The notes under the pieces are model-generated. The model was not told the DNA's origin, made no database searches, and worked only from the letters and a program-made list of their open reading frames with translations. A stretch of DNA of 45,099 bases, taken from assembly GCA_019240655.1 (NCBI GenBank), contig JAFAXX010000055.1, positions 1-45,099 of the forward strand, in the 5' to 3' direction. The position numbers and the translations under genes were made by a program. This document shows positions 7,891-15,888 of the stretch, piece after piece (within the stretch, counting starts at the first letter, position 1; every line of letters starts with the position of its first letter). Origin of the DNA: Solirubrobacterales bacterium. GTDB lineage: Bacteria; Actinomycetota; Thermoleophilia; Solirubrobacterales; Solirubrobacteraceae.

Positions 7891-8820
7891 ATGAACGCGG
7901 GGCCACAAAGCGAACCCGACCGCGACGCTGAGCGCGGTGTGCGCCGCCTCGCGCTCGTGCTCCGACCCGACCGCGACCTGCGCCATCCGCTCGAGACGAT
8001 CAGTGCTTGGTCGGCGGCGGTGGGAGTCGAGCTCTTCGGAGCCGACCAGGAGCCGCGACTGCCGCATGGAATCGCCCGCCGGCCGGAGGCATCACTCGCG
8101 GACGGCTGCGACGCCGTCCTCGCGCTCGGCGGCGACGGCACGATGCTCGAGGCGCTGCGGGTGGCCGCCCCCCACCGTGTCCCCGCTCTGGGCGTCAACC
8201 TGGGAACGCTCGGATATCTGACCGAGATCGATGCGGCGCACTTCGAAGCGGCACTCTCGGCGCTGGCCAGAGGCGAATACACGATCGAGACGCGCGCGGG
8301 CCTCGCGCTCGCTCCTGGCAATGGGATCGAGGCGCAGATCGCCTATAACGACTTCGTCCTGACCCGGGTACCCGGCCGCGGTCAAGCCGCGCTCGCGCTG
8401 CACATCGACGGCGAGTTGCTAGTGCGCTACGCCAGCGACGGAGTCATCACTGCGACACCTCAGGGATCGACGGCGTATGCGTTCGCCGCCGGCGGCCCGC
8501 TGGTCTCCCCGCGGGCACAGGGGATGATCGTCATGCCCGATGCCCCGCATGGCTTGTTCAACCGCGCCGTCGTTCTCGCCGAGGGCGAGCGGCTCGGCAT
8601 CGAGGTCCTGCCCAGGAGCGCGCCGGTGTCACTCGAGCGCGACGGCCGGCTGCTTGGACATGCCGAGGCCGGCGCGGCGCTCGAGATTCTCGCCCACCCA
8701 GACGCGGCGCGGGTGGTGCGGGTGCACCCCGGCGGTTTCGCGAAGCGCGCGCGGCGCAAACTCGGGATCACCGATCCAGCCGGCCTGGCTGACTTCGACC
8801 TCGCCGGCCATGAGCGCTAG
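7891..8820 (+). CDS. nadK: NAD kinase
   Basis: ATP-NAD kinase, which makes NADP+. The diagnostic GGDGT motif is in ALGGDGTMLEALR, followed by VNLGTLGYLTEID; the conserved YNDFVLTR (Asn-Asp pair for NAD ribose) and DGVITATPQGSTAYAFAAGGP (GSTAY loop) follow in the usual order. The length, about 309 residues, fits bacterial enzymes. The N-terminus is uncertain: ATGs at 7891 and 7861 are both in frame and neither has a good ribosome-binding site; the long upstream frame to 7675 is antisense to the VOC gene. A C-terminal extension of about 20 residues follows the last family block. Confidence 0.9.
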   Translation: MNAGPQSEPDRDAERGVRRLALVLRPDRDLRHPLETISAWSAAVGVELFGADQEPRLPHGIARRPEASLADGCDAVLALGGDGTMLEALRVAAPHRVPALGVNLGTLGYLTEIDAAHFEAALSALARGEYTIETRAGLALAPGNGIEAQIAYNDFVLTRVPGRGQAALALHIDGELLVRYASDGVITATPQGSTAYAFAAGGPLVSPRAQGMIVMPDAPHGLFNRAVVLAEGERLGIEVLPRSAPVSLERDGRLLGHAEAGAALEILAHPDAARVVRVHPGGFAKRARRKLGITDPAGLADFDLAGHER

Positions 8821-8917
8821 CACGCTCGCTTACGTGCTCGGTAACCGTCAGCCGCTTCCGGTCTCGACGAAAGCGTCTAGATGAACCGCTTTGGTCCGGG
8901 GACGGGATAATGCACGG

Positions 8918-9104
8918 ATGCAGGCCAGAGACCTGACGATCGTTTTCTCCTGCGCGCCGCTCGTCGCCATGGTCGCGGTGGCGATAGCCACGCGTCAACT
9001 CGTGAATCGAGATCGTGGTCGCCGGGATCGCGGTCGTCGCTCTCTTCGCGGTCGGGCTGGCCATCGGCGCTCATGATTTCAACGACGGCACGCCCGAGGA
9101 CTGA
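8918..9104 (+). pseudogene. Small membrane protein split by a frame change
   Basis: Two adjacent hydrophobic reading frames. Frame one starts at ATG 8918 with MQARDLTIVFSCAPLVAMVA, a clear membrane segment, and then runs into Arg-rich nonsense. From about 9006 another frame encodes IEIVVAGIAVVALFAVGLAI and ends GAHDFNDGTPED at the TGA 9102-9104, a second membrane segment with an acidic tail. Together they would be a two-helix membrane protein of about 60 residues with one frameshift near 9000, or two tiny one-helix proteins (the second from GTG 9015). A GATAAT box ends 6 nt before ATG 8918, so the first frame has a good leaderless promoter. No function is known. Confidence 0.4.
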
Positions 9105-9153
9105 GACCGCCGTGTCGCCGCGACGCGCGGGCTAGAGCTGTTTATCACCGCCG

Positions 9154-10167
9154 ATGCGCGATCCCGCCGCCGCCCATGTCGAGGAACTGATTGACGGCTT
9201 TTGGCCGATTCACGTCCTCACCGCGCTGGTGAAGCTCGAGCTGCCTGAGGCGCTCGCGGGTGGTCCCGCCACTGCCGCAGAGCTGGCGCAACGCCTGAGG
9301 TTGCACGAGTTCGGCGTGTTTCGTCTGCTCCGTGTGGCAAGTGCCATCGGTATCTGTCGGGACCTCGGCGAGCGAAGGTTCGAGCTGACGGGTGCCGGTC
9401 GGCTGCTGCGCGCCGATGTCGAGGATTCACTCCGCGCGCAGGTGCTGTTCTACGGCGAGATGATGCGGGCGGGTCTGGCCGACATACCCGAGGTGGTGCG
9501 AACGGGCCGGGCCGGTCACTCGGTCACGCTCGGGCCGGAGGGATTCGACGAGCTGGCTGAAGCCCCCGAGCGGCTCGACGCCATGCACCGGACCATGGTG
9601 GGAAGCAGCCGTGAGGTCGGGGAGGATCTGTGCCGGATATACGACTTCAGCCCTCATCGCACGGTTATCGACGTGGGCGGAGGCTACGGCGGGCTGCTGG
9701 CGGCCGTGCTGCGGGCGTATCCGCACCTCAGCGGATCGGTCTTCGACCTGCCGTCGGTGGAGTCCGGCGCGCTGGTCTACCTGGAAACGCAGGGCCTGAA
9801 GGAACGCGCCGGCTTCGTCGCCGGCAGCTTCTTCGAAGCGTCCCCCCCACCCGCCGACTGTTACCTGCTGAAGTACATCATTCACGACTGGGATGACGAG
9901 CAGGCGCGGCGAATCCTCACCAGCTGCCGCGAGGGCGCGGGCGCCGACGGCGTGATCCTCGTAATCGATCGCCTGCTGCCGGGCCGGTTCGCCGACGTAC
10001 CGGAACACCGGCGGCTCGCCCGCGCCGACGTGACGATGATGGGCTTCGGCGGCCAGGAGCGCAGCGAGCGCGAGATGTCGACGCTGCTTGGCGCTGCGGG
10101 CCTGCGCCTGGTGCGGGTCGTCGGCGACGCCGGGGCGCTGAGCGTCATTGAGGCGCGCGTGGCCTGA
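9154..10167 (+). CDS. SAM-dependent O-methyltransferase (acetylserotonin-MT/CrtF-like)
   Basis: A 337-residue class I O-methyltransferase with the N-terminal dimerisation/winged-helix part (FWPIHVLTALVKLELPEAL, LRLHEFGVFRLLRVAS) and the C-terminal SAM domain. The SAM loop is VIDVGGGYGGLLAAVL near residue 170, the acidic residue after strand 2 is in SVFDLPSV, and the catalytic His is in LKYIIHDWDDEQARRIL near 247. This order is that of hydroxyneurosporene, acetylserotonin and polyketide O-methyltransferases. There is no biosynthetic cluster around it, so the phenolic substrate cannot be named. Confidence 0.87.
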   Translation: MRDPAAAHVEELIDGFWPIHVLTALVKLELPEALAGGPATAAELAQRLRLHEFGVFRLLRVASAIGICRDLGERRFELTGAGRLLRADVEDSLRAQVLFYGEMMRAGLADIPEVVRTGRAGHSVTLGPEGFDELAEAPERLDAMHRTMVGSSREVGEDLCRIYDFSPHRTVIDVGGGYGGLLAAVLRAYPHLSGSVFDLPSVESGALVYLETQGLKERAGFVAGSFFEASPPPADCYLLKYIIHDWDDEQARRILTSCREGAGADGVILVIDRLLPGRFADVPEHRRLARADVTMMGFGGQERSEREMSTLLGAAGLRLVRVVGDAGALSVIEARVA

Positions 10168-10246
10168 GCGAGCCCGGGCGCGCACACAGCGCCGCGCCGT
10201 GGTGCCAAACTCTCCTTCACACGGAACCGTATCCAGAGGAGGGGTC

Positions 10247-10861
10247 ATGCCGTCCGTATCGTCTCCGCGCGTCGTGGTCGCGGCCGTTGTTCTCGGTGCT
10301 GCGCTGCTCGGGCCGGGCGAAATCGCTGTCGCCGGCGCGTCGGCAAGCGCCGGCCGAGCCGCGGCCAGCCCGCCCAGCACCGTGGCGGCCGCGCGGATCA
10401 CGCGTCGGCCGGGGACGCTAGCACCTGGCACGGGGGTACGGGCGGCCGACATATTCGGACACCGGGTCTTCACCGACGCCGGGCATGGTTTCGCGCTCGC
10501 GTCCGTGGGCGACGCCGACTATCCGGTGGCGAGCGTCGACGGTGGCAGGACGTGGAAGACCGACGGGCCGGCGCTCCACCTGCACGCCGCGCAAGCACCG
10601 CTCGCTGTCGTGTACATCGACGCTGTCAATGCCAAGACGGTGTTCGCCTGGGGCGGCGGGCAGGTGATCGACGCCACCGGCGATGGCGGCAAGAACTGGT
10701 ATCGCGCGCTGTTCACCGATGGAGGTCCGCTTGGAGTAGTCCCAAGAATTGGGGGTGGGTTGGCCGCGTTTGTCGGGTCGTCTAACGGAGCAACGATCTG
10801 GCAGTACGTCTCCAAGGACAGCGGGCGGACTTGGCATTACCGAACTACCGTCGGCCAATAG
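10247..10861 (+). CDS. Secreted BNR/sialidase-repeat-like protein
   Basis: 204 residues with an N-terminal signal peptide (VVVAAVVLGAALLGPGEIAV) and an Ala-rich stretch after it. The mature part holds Asp-box-like repeats: SVDGGRTWKT near residue 102, ATGDGGKNWYRA near 144 and SKDSGRTWHYRT at the C-terminus. All have the S/T-x-D-x-G-x-T/N-W form of BNR beta-propeller hairpins. Three repeats are too few for a whole propeller, so it is either a short, open or truncated version or part of a larger assembly. The start ATG follows an AGAGGAGGGG ribosome-binding site 5 nt upstream. Confidence 0.75.
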   Translation: MPSVSSPRVVVAAVVLGAALLGPGEIAVAGASASAGRAAASPPSTVAAARITRRPGTLAPGTGVRAADIFGHRVFTDAGHGFALASVGDADYPVASVDGGRTWKTDGPALHLHAAQAPLAVVYIDAVNAKTVFAWGGGQVIDATGDGGKNWYRALFTDGGPLGVVPRIGGGLAAFVGSSNGATIWQYVSKDSGRTWHYRTTVGQ

Positions 10862-11157
10862 CCACGGCGACGGCGCCAGAGCGCCGCGTCCACGATCGTT
10901 GGACCGCAGCGAGCATAACCGGGAGATCGGTGCTACTCACGAAGATCAGAGTCGTCCTCGCGATAGCGATCATGGTTTGACGAGGCCGCCCGCCTCTGCG
11001 ATTCCGCGCGTGGGTCGACGTCGGTTCACTTGTGCCCGCGGGTCACTCGCTGAAGGTCACCGCACGGCAGTCGGCTCCCGGTTGTGCTCGTGATATCACC
11101 CGGTGTAGCAGCGAGCGGTCGTGAAACAACGCGGGGAAGACGTTCGAGGAGGCGAGC

Positions 11158-11853
11158 ATGAGAATCGGAATCATCGGTGCGGGAAACATCGGCGGCGCGC
11201 TGGCGCGACGGTTCTCCGAACTCGGTCACGAGGTTTCGGTGGCTAACTCGCGTGGGCCAGACACCTTGCGTGAGATCGAAGCCGAGACGGGCGCCACTGC
11301 CGTCACCAGGCACGAGGCGGCCCGGGGCAACGACGTGGTCATCGTCACGATCCCGGAGCGGAACATTCCGCAGCTCCCTGACGACCTCTTCGCGGGGGTG
11401 GGCGACGACGTGGTTGTCATCGACACGGGTAACTACTACCCTCGCCACCGTGACGGGCGGATAGCCGAGATCGAGGCGGGCACGCCGGAGAGCAAGTGGG
11501 TCGCCCAGCAGCTCCGGCGACCCGTCGTCAAGGGGTTCAACAACATCTACGCTCAACACCTGCGTGACCACGGCCGGCCGCGCGGATCCGCCGGACGGAT
11601 CGCGCTCCCGGTCGCAGGCGGCGATCCGGCCGCGAAGTCGACGGTCATGGCGCTGGTCGACGAGCTCGGGTTCGACGCAGTCGACGCCGGCGGTCTCGAT
11701 GAGTCGTGGCGTCAGCAGCCGGGAACGCCCGTGTACGCGACCGACCTCGACGCCGACGGTGTCCGGCGCGCGTTGGCGGAGGCGGGCCGCGAGCGGCCGT
11801 CCGATTTCCGCGCCACGCCGAACAGCCCCGGCACCTACACCGAGCCCGCTTGA
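11158..11853 (+). CDS. NADP-binding F420-oxidoreductase-like protein
   Basis: A 231-residue Rossmann protein of the NADPH:F420 oxidoreductase/pyrroline-5-carboxylate-reductase-like group. GIIGAGNIGGALARRF opens the nucleotide-binding fold; the residues after strand 2 (SVANSRGPDT) have the Asn-Ser-Arg pattern that binds the NADP phosphate. Then VVIVTIPERNIPQL, VVIDTGNYYP and KGFNNIYAQHL follow, as in the FNO-like family. It ends with a domain reading VDELGFDAVDAGGLDESWRQQPG, also typical. Without an F420-specific neighbour the second substrate is open. The start has a strong AGGAGG site. Confidence 0.82.
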   Translation: MRIGIIGAGNIGGALARRFSELGHEVSVANSRGPDTLREIEAETGATAVTRHEAARGNDVVIVTIPERNIPQLPDDLFAGVGDDVVVIDTGNYYPRHRDGRIAEIEAGTPESKWVAQQLRRPVVKGFNNIYAQHLRDHGRPRGSAGRIALPVAGGDPAAKSTVMALVDELGFDAVDAGGLDESWRQQPGTPVYATDLDADGVRRALAEAGRERPSDFRATPNSPGTYTEPA

Positions 11854-12113
11854 AGGAGCCGCGGAGGAGTTGCGCGTGGCGTGAGCCGGAGTCCGCGCAC
11901 GCACCCCGCTGCGCAATCGTTCCCGACACGATTCCCGATGGCGATCGAGCCGGTCGGCGCGGATGATCAAGTCACGCGACCGGCGGCCCAAGGTGACGTC
12001 ACGCCCTGCGGCCCACCACCCGGGACCAGCGCGATGTGCTGGCCGGCGGCATCGAAGCCGACGTTAGGGGTCCAGCCGCGGCTGCGGGAGAGCACGAGGT
12101 CGGCGGATGTGGA

Positions 12114-12470
12114 TCAGCCGCGCGATACGCCGATCACCCAGGCGGCCGCGATCGGAAGCTGCACTGCAGCATCGAGCAGATACACCGGAGAGATCCGCCT
12201 ACGGCAGACATAGGTAACGTCGACTAGGCCCATACCAACCGCGCACCCGGCGCCGAGCACCGCCGTCTCCGCTGTTACCGGCCCGCGCGCCGCGAGGGCG
12301 AGCGACCCGGCGACCGCGCCCACGAGCGCCGAGACCGTCATCACCAGCCACCACTCGGTTTTCGGTCCGGTCACGCGCTCAAACACGCGACGGCTCAGCA
12401 ATGGGGCGAGTGCGGTTGGCGCATAGTAGGCGGCCTGTGCGGCTGCCAGCGTTCGCCTGTCCAGTCTCAC
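12114..12470 (-). CDS. Small multi-pass membrane protein of unknown function
   Basis: 118 residues with three to four hydrophobic segments: WWLVMTVSALVGAVAGSLAL near residue 45, VLGAGCAVGMGLVDVTYV near 74 and LLDAAVQLPIAAAWVIGV at the C-terminus. The N-terminal part (AAQAAYYAPTALAPLLSRRV, FERVTGPKTEWW) has the look of a conserved actinobacterial membrane family of unknown role. The GTG at 12470 is preferred: TAGGAC lies 8 nt upstream as a leaderless -10 and the protein sense starts there; the frame upstream to an ATG at 12557 looks like non-coding DNA. Confidence 0.65.
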   Translation of the reverse strand: MRLDRRTLAAAQAAYYAPTALAPLLSRRVFERVTGPKTEWWLVMTVSALVGAVAGSLALAARGPVTAETAVLGAGCAVGMGLVDVTYVCRRRISPVYLLDAAVQLPIAAAWVIGVSRG

Positions 12471-12796
12471 GAGCGGTGTCCTACCCGCTTCATGCCGATT
12501 TACCGGGCCTCCGCTGAGCACTGCTTGCGTCCCCGTCTCGGCGATCATCGTCCGCACTGCGCTCGCCGTGGCGGGCTTCTGCGCGATCGTGGCTCTCGCT
12601 TTCGCCCACTGAGCGAAGCGGATGGGACCGGATCGAGCTCATCGCGCGCGCCAAGGCGCACGTGAGTGACGGCCACATCCGGGAACTCGGCCATCGACCA
12701 GGCTGACCTTCCTGGAGTGATGGGGCACCCCCGGCTGCGTCCGCCCCGTCCGGACGGGGTCGGATGGTCCCAGGGACGCCGCGCGCAGCGCGGCCC
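12471..12796. other. Gene-free stretch
   Basis: About 325 bases between two minus-strand genes. On the plus strand a short hydrophobic frame ends at 12612 (IIVRTALAVAGFCAIVALAF) with GC-rich third positions, but no start codon or ribosome-binding site goes with it. I would treat it as a chance frame or a remnant. Nothing else was recognised. Confidence 0.4.
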
Positions 12797-13327
12797 CTAC
12801 ACCATCTCGGCCCCGCGGCTAGCGGCTTGCGCGTCGGAGCGTCGGTCGTTTCGCATCGTGGTAATCGATTGGTCCACCCAGTTGCCGGTGATTTGCCTCG
12901 TCGCGGCGTTGATGCGATTCCAGGCGTTGATCGCGGCGATCGCGATCACCAGCCCGGCCAGCCCGGACGCGTCGTAGTAGCGGGCTGCCTCCTCCCATAC
13001 CTCGTCGGAAATCGGGTCGGAGCGGTCGGCGAGCCGGGTGGCGGCCTCGGTCAACGCCAGTGCGGCGCGCTCGGCATCGCTGAAGTATGGAGTCTCCCGC
13101 CAGGCGCCGACCATGAAGACACGCTCGTCCGGCTCGCCCGCGGCCTTCAGCTCGCGGGAGTGCATGTCCAGGCAGACGCTGCACCCGTTGATCTGGCTCG
13201 CTCGCATTTCGATCAGGTACAAGGTGGTGGCGGGCACGCCGGCTTTCCGGGCGGCGGCGCCAAGGTTCTGGAGCGCCTCCATGGCGCCGGGGACGGTCAT
13301 CGCCGGGTTCTTGATTCTTGGTTGCAT
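12797..13327 (-). CDS. AhpD/carboxymuconolactone-decarboxylase-family protein
   Basis: A 176-residue all-helical protein of the CMD/AhpD family. The peroxidatic-type motif is intact: QINGCSVCLDMHSRELK near residue 50, i.e. CxxC followed by His, as in the alkylhydroperoxidase AhpD. The C-terminal NAWNRINAATR is also family-typical. It probably acts as a thiol peroxidase or radical/peroxide detoxifier. It is transcribed divergently from the ECF41 sigma factor gene with 94 bp between; genes of the carboxymuconolactone-decarboxylase, oxidoreductase and epimerase type are the known neighbours and targets of ECF41 factors. The start at 13327 has a CGGGAGGA ribosome-binding site. Confidence 0.9.
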   Translation of the reverse strand: MQPRIKNPAMTVPGAMEALQNLGAAARKAGVPATTLYLIEMRASQINGCSVCLDMHSRELKAAGEPDERVFMVGAWRETPYFSDAERAALALTEAATRLADRSDPISDEVWEEAARYYDASGLAGLVIAIAAINAWNRINAATRQITGNWVDQSITTMRNDRRSDAQAASRGAEMV

Positions 13328-13359
13328 GTTCGTCCTCCCGTCGTGTGTTGTTGAGCCGC

Positions 13360-13386
13360 CGTCACACCGCGTGGATCCCGCGGGTC
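13360..13386 (+). promoter_or_regulatory. Weak candidate ECF41-type promoter before the sigma factor gene
   Basis: CGTCACA, 16 bases, then GGTC. The ECF41 consensus that I recall is TGTCACA-N16-CGTC, so this is one mismatch in each box at the right spacing, in the shared intergenic region. No equally good copy faces the AhpD-like gene. It may be coincidence. Confidence 0.25.
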
Positions 13387-13421
13387 CATCCGATTGACAC
13401 GCGACGATGGAGGAACGTGAC

Positions 13422-14300
13422 ATGACCGATCAGCAGTGGCTGGCCGAGCGGTTCGAGGAGCACCGCTCCCGATTGCGGGCGGTGGCTTACCGGATGCTCG
13501 GGTCGCTGAGCGAGGCGGACGACGCCGTTCAGGACGCATGGCTTCGGGTCAGCCGCGCCGACACCAGCGATGTCGAGAACCTCGGAGCGTGGCTGACCAC
13601 GATCGTGGCCCGCGTCGCGTTGAACATGCTGCGCTCGCGCAACTCGCGCCGGGAGCAGCCGCTGGAGGTGCACGTCCCCGACCCGATCGTGGACCCGGCC
13701 GACGGGACCGATCCGGAGCACGAGGCGTTGCTGGCCGACTCGGTCGGGCTGGCGCTGCTCGTGGTCCTGGAGAGGTTGAGCCCGGCGGAGCGGCTCGCGT
13801 TTGTGCTGCACGACATGTTCGCAGTGCCGTTCGAGCAGATCGCGCCAATCGTCGAGCGCTCACCCGAGGCCACGCGGCAGCTGGCGAGCCGGGCTCGCCG
13901 GCGCGTCCGGAGCACGGCGCCGGTCCCCGACGCCCCGCTCAGCGAGCAGTGGAAGGTCGTGGACGCGTTCCTGGCGGCGGCGCGCAACGGCGACTTCGAG
14001 GCGCTGGTCGCGGTGCTCGACGCCGACGTCGTGCTCCGAGCCGACGCTGGACTGACCGGCCTCTCGCATTACGTGCAGGGCGCGGAGACAGTCGCCGGCC
14101 AGGCGACGATGTGGGCAAACGTAGGCCTGACAATCAAGCGGGCGCTGGTCAACGGCGCCGCCGGGCTCGTGTCCGAGCGCCGCGGCAAGCCATTCTCGGT
14201 CGGCGCGTTCACGATCAAGGACGGGAGGATCGTCGAGTGCGACTTCCTCGTTGACCCCGAGCGGCTCGCCGGACTCGACCTCGAGGTGCTCCGGGACTGA
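13422..14300 (+). CDS. ECF41-family (SigJ-like) RNA polymerase sigma factor with SnoaL-like C-terminal domain
   Basis: 292 residues. Region 2: RSRLRAVAYRMLGSLSEADD and AVQDAWLRVSR; region 4: LSPAERLAFVLHDMFAVPFE then IAPIVERSPEATRQLASRAR, the promoter-reading helix. From about residue 165 a SnoaL/NTF2-like domain is fused (VVDAFLAAARNGDFEALVAV, SVGAFTIKDGRIVECDF), which defines ECF41 factors: they lack an anti-sigma factor and are self-regulated by this domain. The DGGGK motif of well-studied members is not present (LRADAG at that place), and the C-terminal NPDKL-type motif reads VDPERL. It partners with the divergent AhpD-like gene. The start follows a GAGGAACGTGAC leader; an earlier in-frame ATG at 13407 is less likely. 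Confidence 0.9.
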   Translation: MTDQQWLAERFEEHRSRLRAVAYRMLGSLSEADDAVQDAWLRVSRADTSDVENLGAWLTTIVARVALNMLRSRNSRREQPLEVHVPDPIVDPADGTDPEHEALLADSVGLALLVVLERLSPAERLAFVLHDMFAVPFEQIAPIVERSPEATRQLASRARRRVRSTAPVPDAPLSEQWKVVDAFLAAARNGDFEALVAVLDADVVLRADAGLTGLSHYVQGAETVAGQATMWANVGLTIKRALVNGAAGLVSERRGKPFSVGAFTIKDGRIVECDFLVDPERLAGLDLEVLRD

Positions 14301-14338
14301 CCCGTCTACATCGACACAACCGCCGCACGCACCCACGC

Positions 14339-14354
14339 CGGCCCGATCGGGCCG
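14339..14354. terminator. Palindrome between convergent genes, probable bidirectional terminator
   Basis: CGGCCCGATCGGGCCG is a perfect 16-bp palindrome (6-bp GC stem, GATC loop). It sits between the ends of the sigma factor gene (14300) and the convergent molybdopterin-domain gene (14371). No T-run follows, as is common in high-GC genomes. Confidence 0.4.
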
Positions 14355-14370
14355 CAACCTGATTGGTCGC

Positions 14371-14853
14371 TCAGCGCCGTAGCCGGGCGAGCGCGCGCGT
14401 CGCCGCGGTTGCGTGCTGAGGCTCGCGCGTAACCTCAATCCGGTCCACCGACTTGACGCTGAGGAAGCAGTCCCACTCGGCGGGTCCGACCAGTCGCGGC
14501 ATGCCGGCGGGACGGGGGCTCGCGGCTCCTCCGTGCTCGAGGGCGAGCAGCACCCGCTCATCCTCAGCTTGCTTTCGCGTGAGGACTGCGGTGTACTCGC
14601 CGGAGCCGACGGTGACATAGCCGGCGGCGTCGGCGGCGCCGGCAAGCGCAAGCAGGGTTGTAAGCCGCACTCCGCGCCAGCGCTCACCAAGCCGGCTCCA
14701 GCCTTCACGGCAGTGAAAGTCCGCGACCAGTTCGGCGTCCATCAGCGAGCGCAGCTCAACCGCTCCGAGGCACGCAGGTCGCTCGACGTCGCCGCAGATT
14801 GAAACCGAGACGCGGTCGGTGATCGACGTCTCGATTCTACGGCTGGCTGCCAT
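14371..14853 (-). CDS. Molybdopterin-binding (sulfite-oxidase/YedY-fold) domain protein
   Basis: 160 residues, essentially one oxidoreductase molybdopterin-binding domain. The conserved block FHCREGWSRLGERWRGVRL near residue 46 holds the Cys that coordinates molybdenum in the sulfite oxidase/MsrP family (usual form HC-x-x-GW-S), and YTAVLTRKQA followed by PAGMPRLVGP matches the later family region. There is no Tat signal and no C-terminal Mo-Co dimerisation domain, so it is about half the size of MsrP/YedY. It may be a minimal member; the substrate is unknown. It is not close to the CoxMSL-type enzyme further right, which belongs to another molybdenum family. Confidence 0.8.
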   Translation of the reverse strand: MAASRRIETSITDRVSVSICGDVERPACLGAVELRSLMDAELVADFHCREGWSRLGERWRGVRLTTLLALAGAADAAGYVTVGSGEYTAVLTRKQAEDERVLLALEHGGAASPRPAGMPRLVGPAEWDCFLSVKSVDRIEVTREPQHATAATRALARLRR

Positions 14854-14878
14854 CCCGTTGGGCGGAAAGGTGAGACGG

Positions 14879-15763
14879 TCAGGCCCGCGGCGCGCGCCGC
14901 GCGGTCACCAGGCAGGCGATCGTACTCGAGCGGATCGGCCGGGCGAGTCGCTGGTGAAGGGCGTGGTTCTCGGCGGCCAGCGCGCCGCGCTGTCGGGGCG
15001 ACAGCCGCTTCCAGAACGACATCGTGCCGAGAAGGGCGTTGAGCTCCTCGCCCGTGTGCTCAAGGAGCATCGGCACCGCGGCGACGTGCGTGTCCTCGAA
15101 CAGCGATTCCGCATACCCGCGCGCAATGTCATAGCGACCGAGCCACGCCCAAACCTCGGACACGTTGGCGCGCCGCGCCGCGACGCCCGCGAGCATGCCG
15201 TCGAGGTCCCGGTATGCCGGCCAGGCGGCGGCGAGCTCAGGCGCGATTCGGGCCATCGCGGCGCGCAGTGCCTTTTGATCCTGGCTGCTGCGCGCCTCCT
15301 CCAGCCCGAAGTAGGAGACGAGAGCGAGGGTGCCGCCGTCGGCGAGCGCGTCGGCCGCCCTGTGCCAGCTCAGATCCGGGTCGAGCCAGTGGATCGCCGA
15401 CGCGAGAAACACCGCCTGGTAGCGCGCGTGCGGCAGCGACGCATCCTCTACGCGCGCGTTGACAAACTCCACTTCGCCGAGGCCGTGCAGTTGACCCCGT
15501 GCCCGCGCAATCAGCTCGTCACCGGATTCGACCGCGGTCACCCGAAGGCCACGGGTGAGCAGAGAGCGCGTCAGCTGGCCAGTGCCGCAGCCAATCTCGA
15601 GCACCGGGACGCCGGGCCCGATACCGGCCACATCAGAGGCCTGGTCGATCAGCGCGTCCGGGTAGCCCGGACGGTGACGGTCATACTCGCCGGCGACCTC
15701 GTTGAAGACGGTGCCGTAGCTGCGGGCGTTGGCTTCGTTGGGGATGGTGGCAAGGTAGATCAT
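14879..15763 (-). CDS. Class I SAM-dependent methyltransferase
   Basis: 294 residues. YDRHRPGYPDALIDQ precedes the SAM loop VLEIGCGTGQLTRSLL near residue 54; VTAVESGDELIARAR carries the acidic ribose-binding position, and FLASAIHWLDPDLSW the later helix. This order (RPGYP ... IGCGTG ... AxHWxDP) is the ubiquitous small-molecule methyltransferase group related to trans-aconitate methyltransferases. The C-terminal half is helical and specific to the subgroup. The protein start MIYLATIP has no strong ribosome-binding site. Substrate unknown. Confidence 0.83.
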   Translation of the reverse strand: MIYLATIPNEANARSYGTVFNEVAGEYDRHRPGYPDALIDQASDVAGIGPGVPVLEIGCGTGQLTRSLLTRGLRVTAVESGDELIARARGQLHGLGEVEFVNARVEDASLPHARYQAVFLASAIHWLDPDLSWHRAADALADGGTLALVSYFGLEEARSSQDQKALRAAMARIAPELAAAWPAYRDLDGMLAGVAARRANVSEVWAWLGRYDIARGYAESLFEDTHVAAVPMLLEHTGEELNALLGTMSFWKRLSPRQRGALAAENHALHQRLARPIRSSTIACLVTARRAPRA

Positions 15764-15888
15764 GGCGGGGACGCGCCGGCCGTCAAGCGAACGAACCGTT
15801 GAGGTCGAAATAGCCCCGCACGACGCGATAGCGCAGAATCACCGCGTAACCATTGGACGACCGCGGGTGCCTGCGAAAATCAGGGTCG

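Noticed and set aside
10930-10980. Mini-ORF MLLTKIRVVLAIAIMV with a GGGAGA site
   Set aside because: Sixteen residues, no conservation evidence; the rest of the 10,862-11,157 gap also shows nothing supportable.
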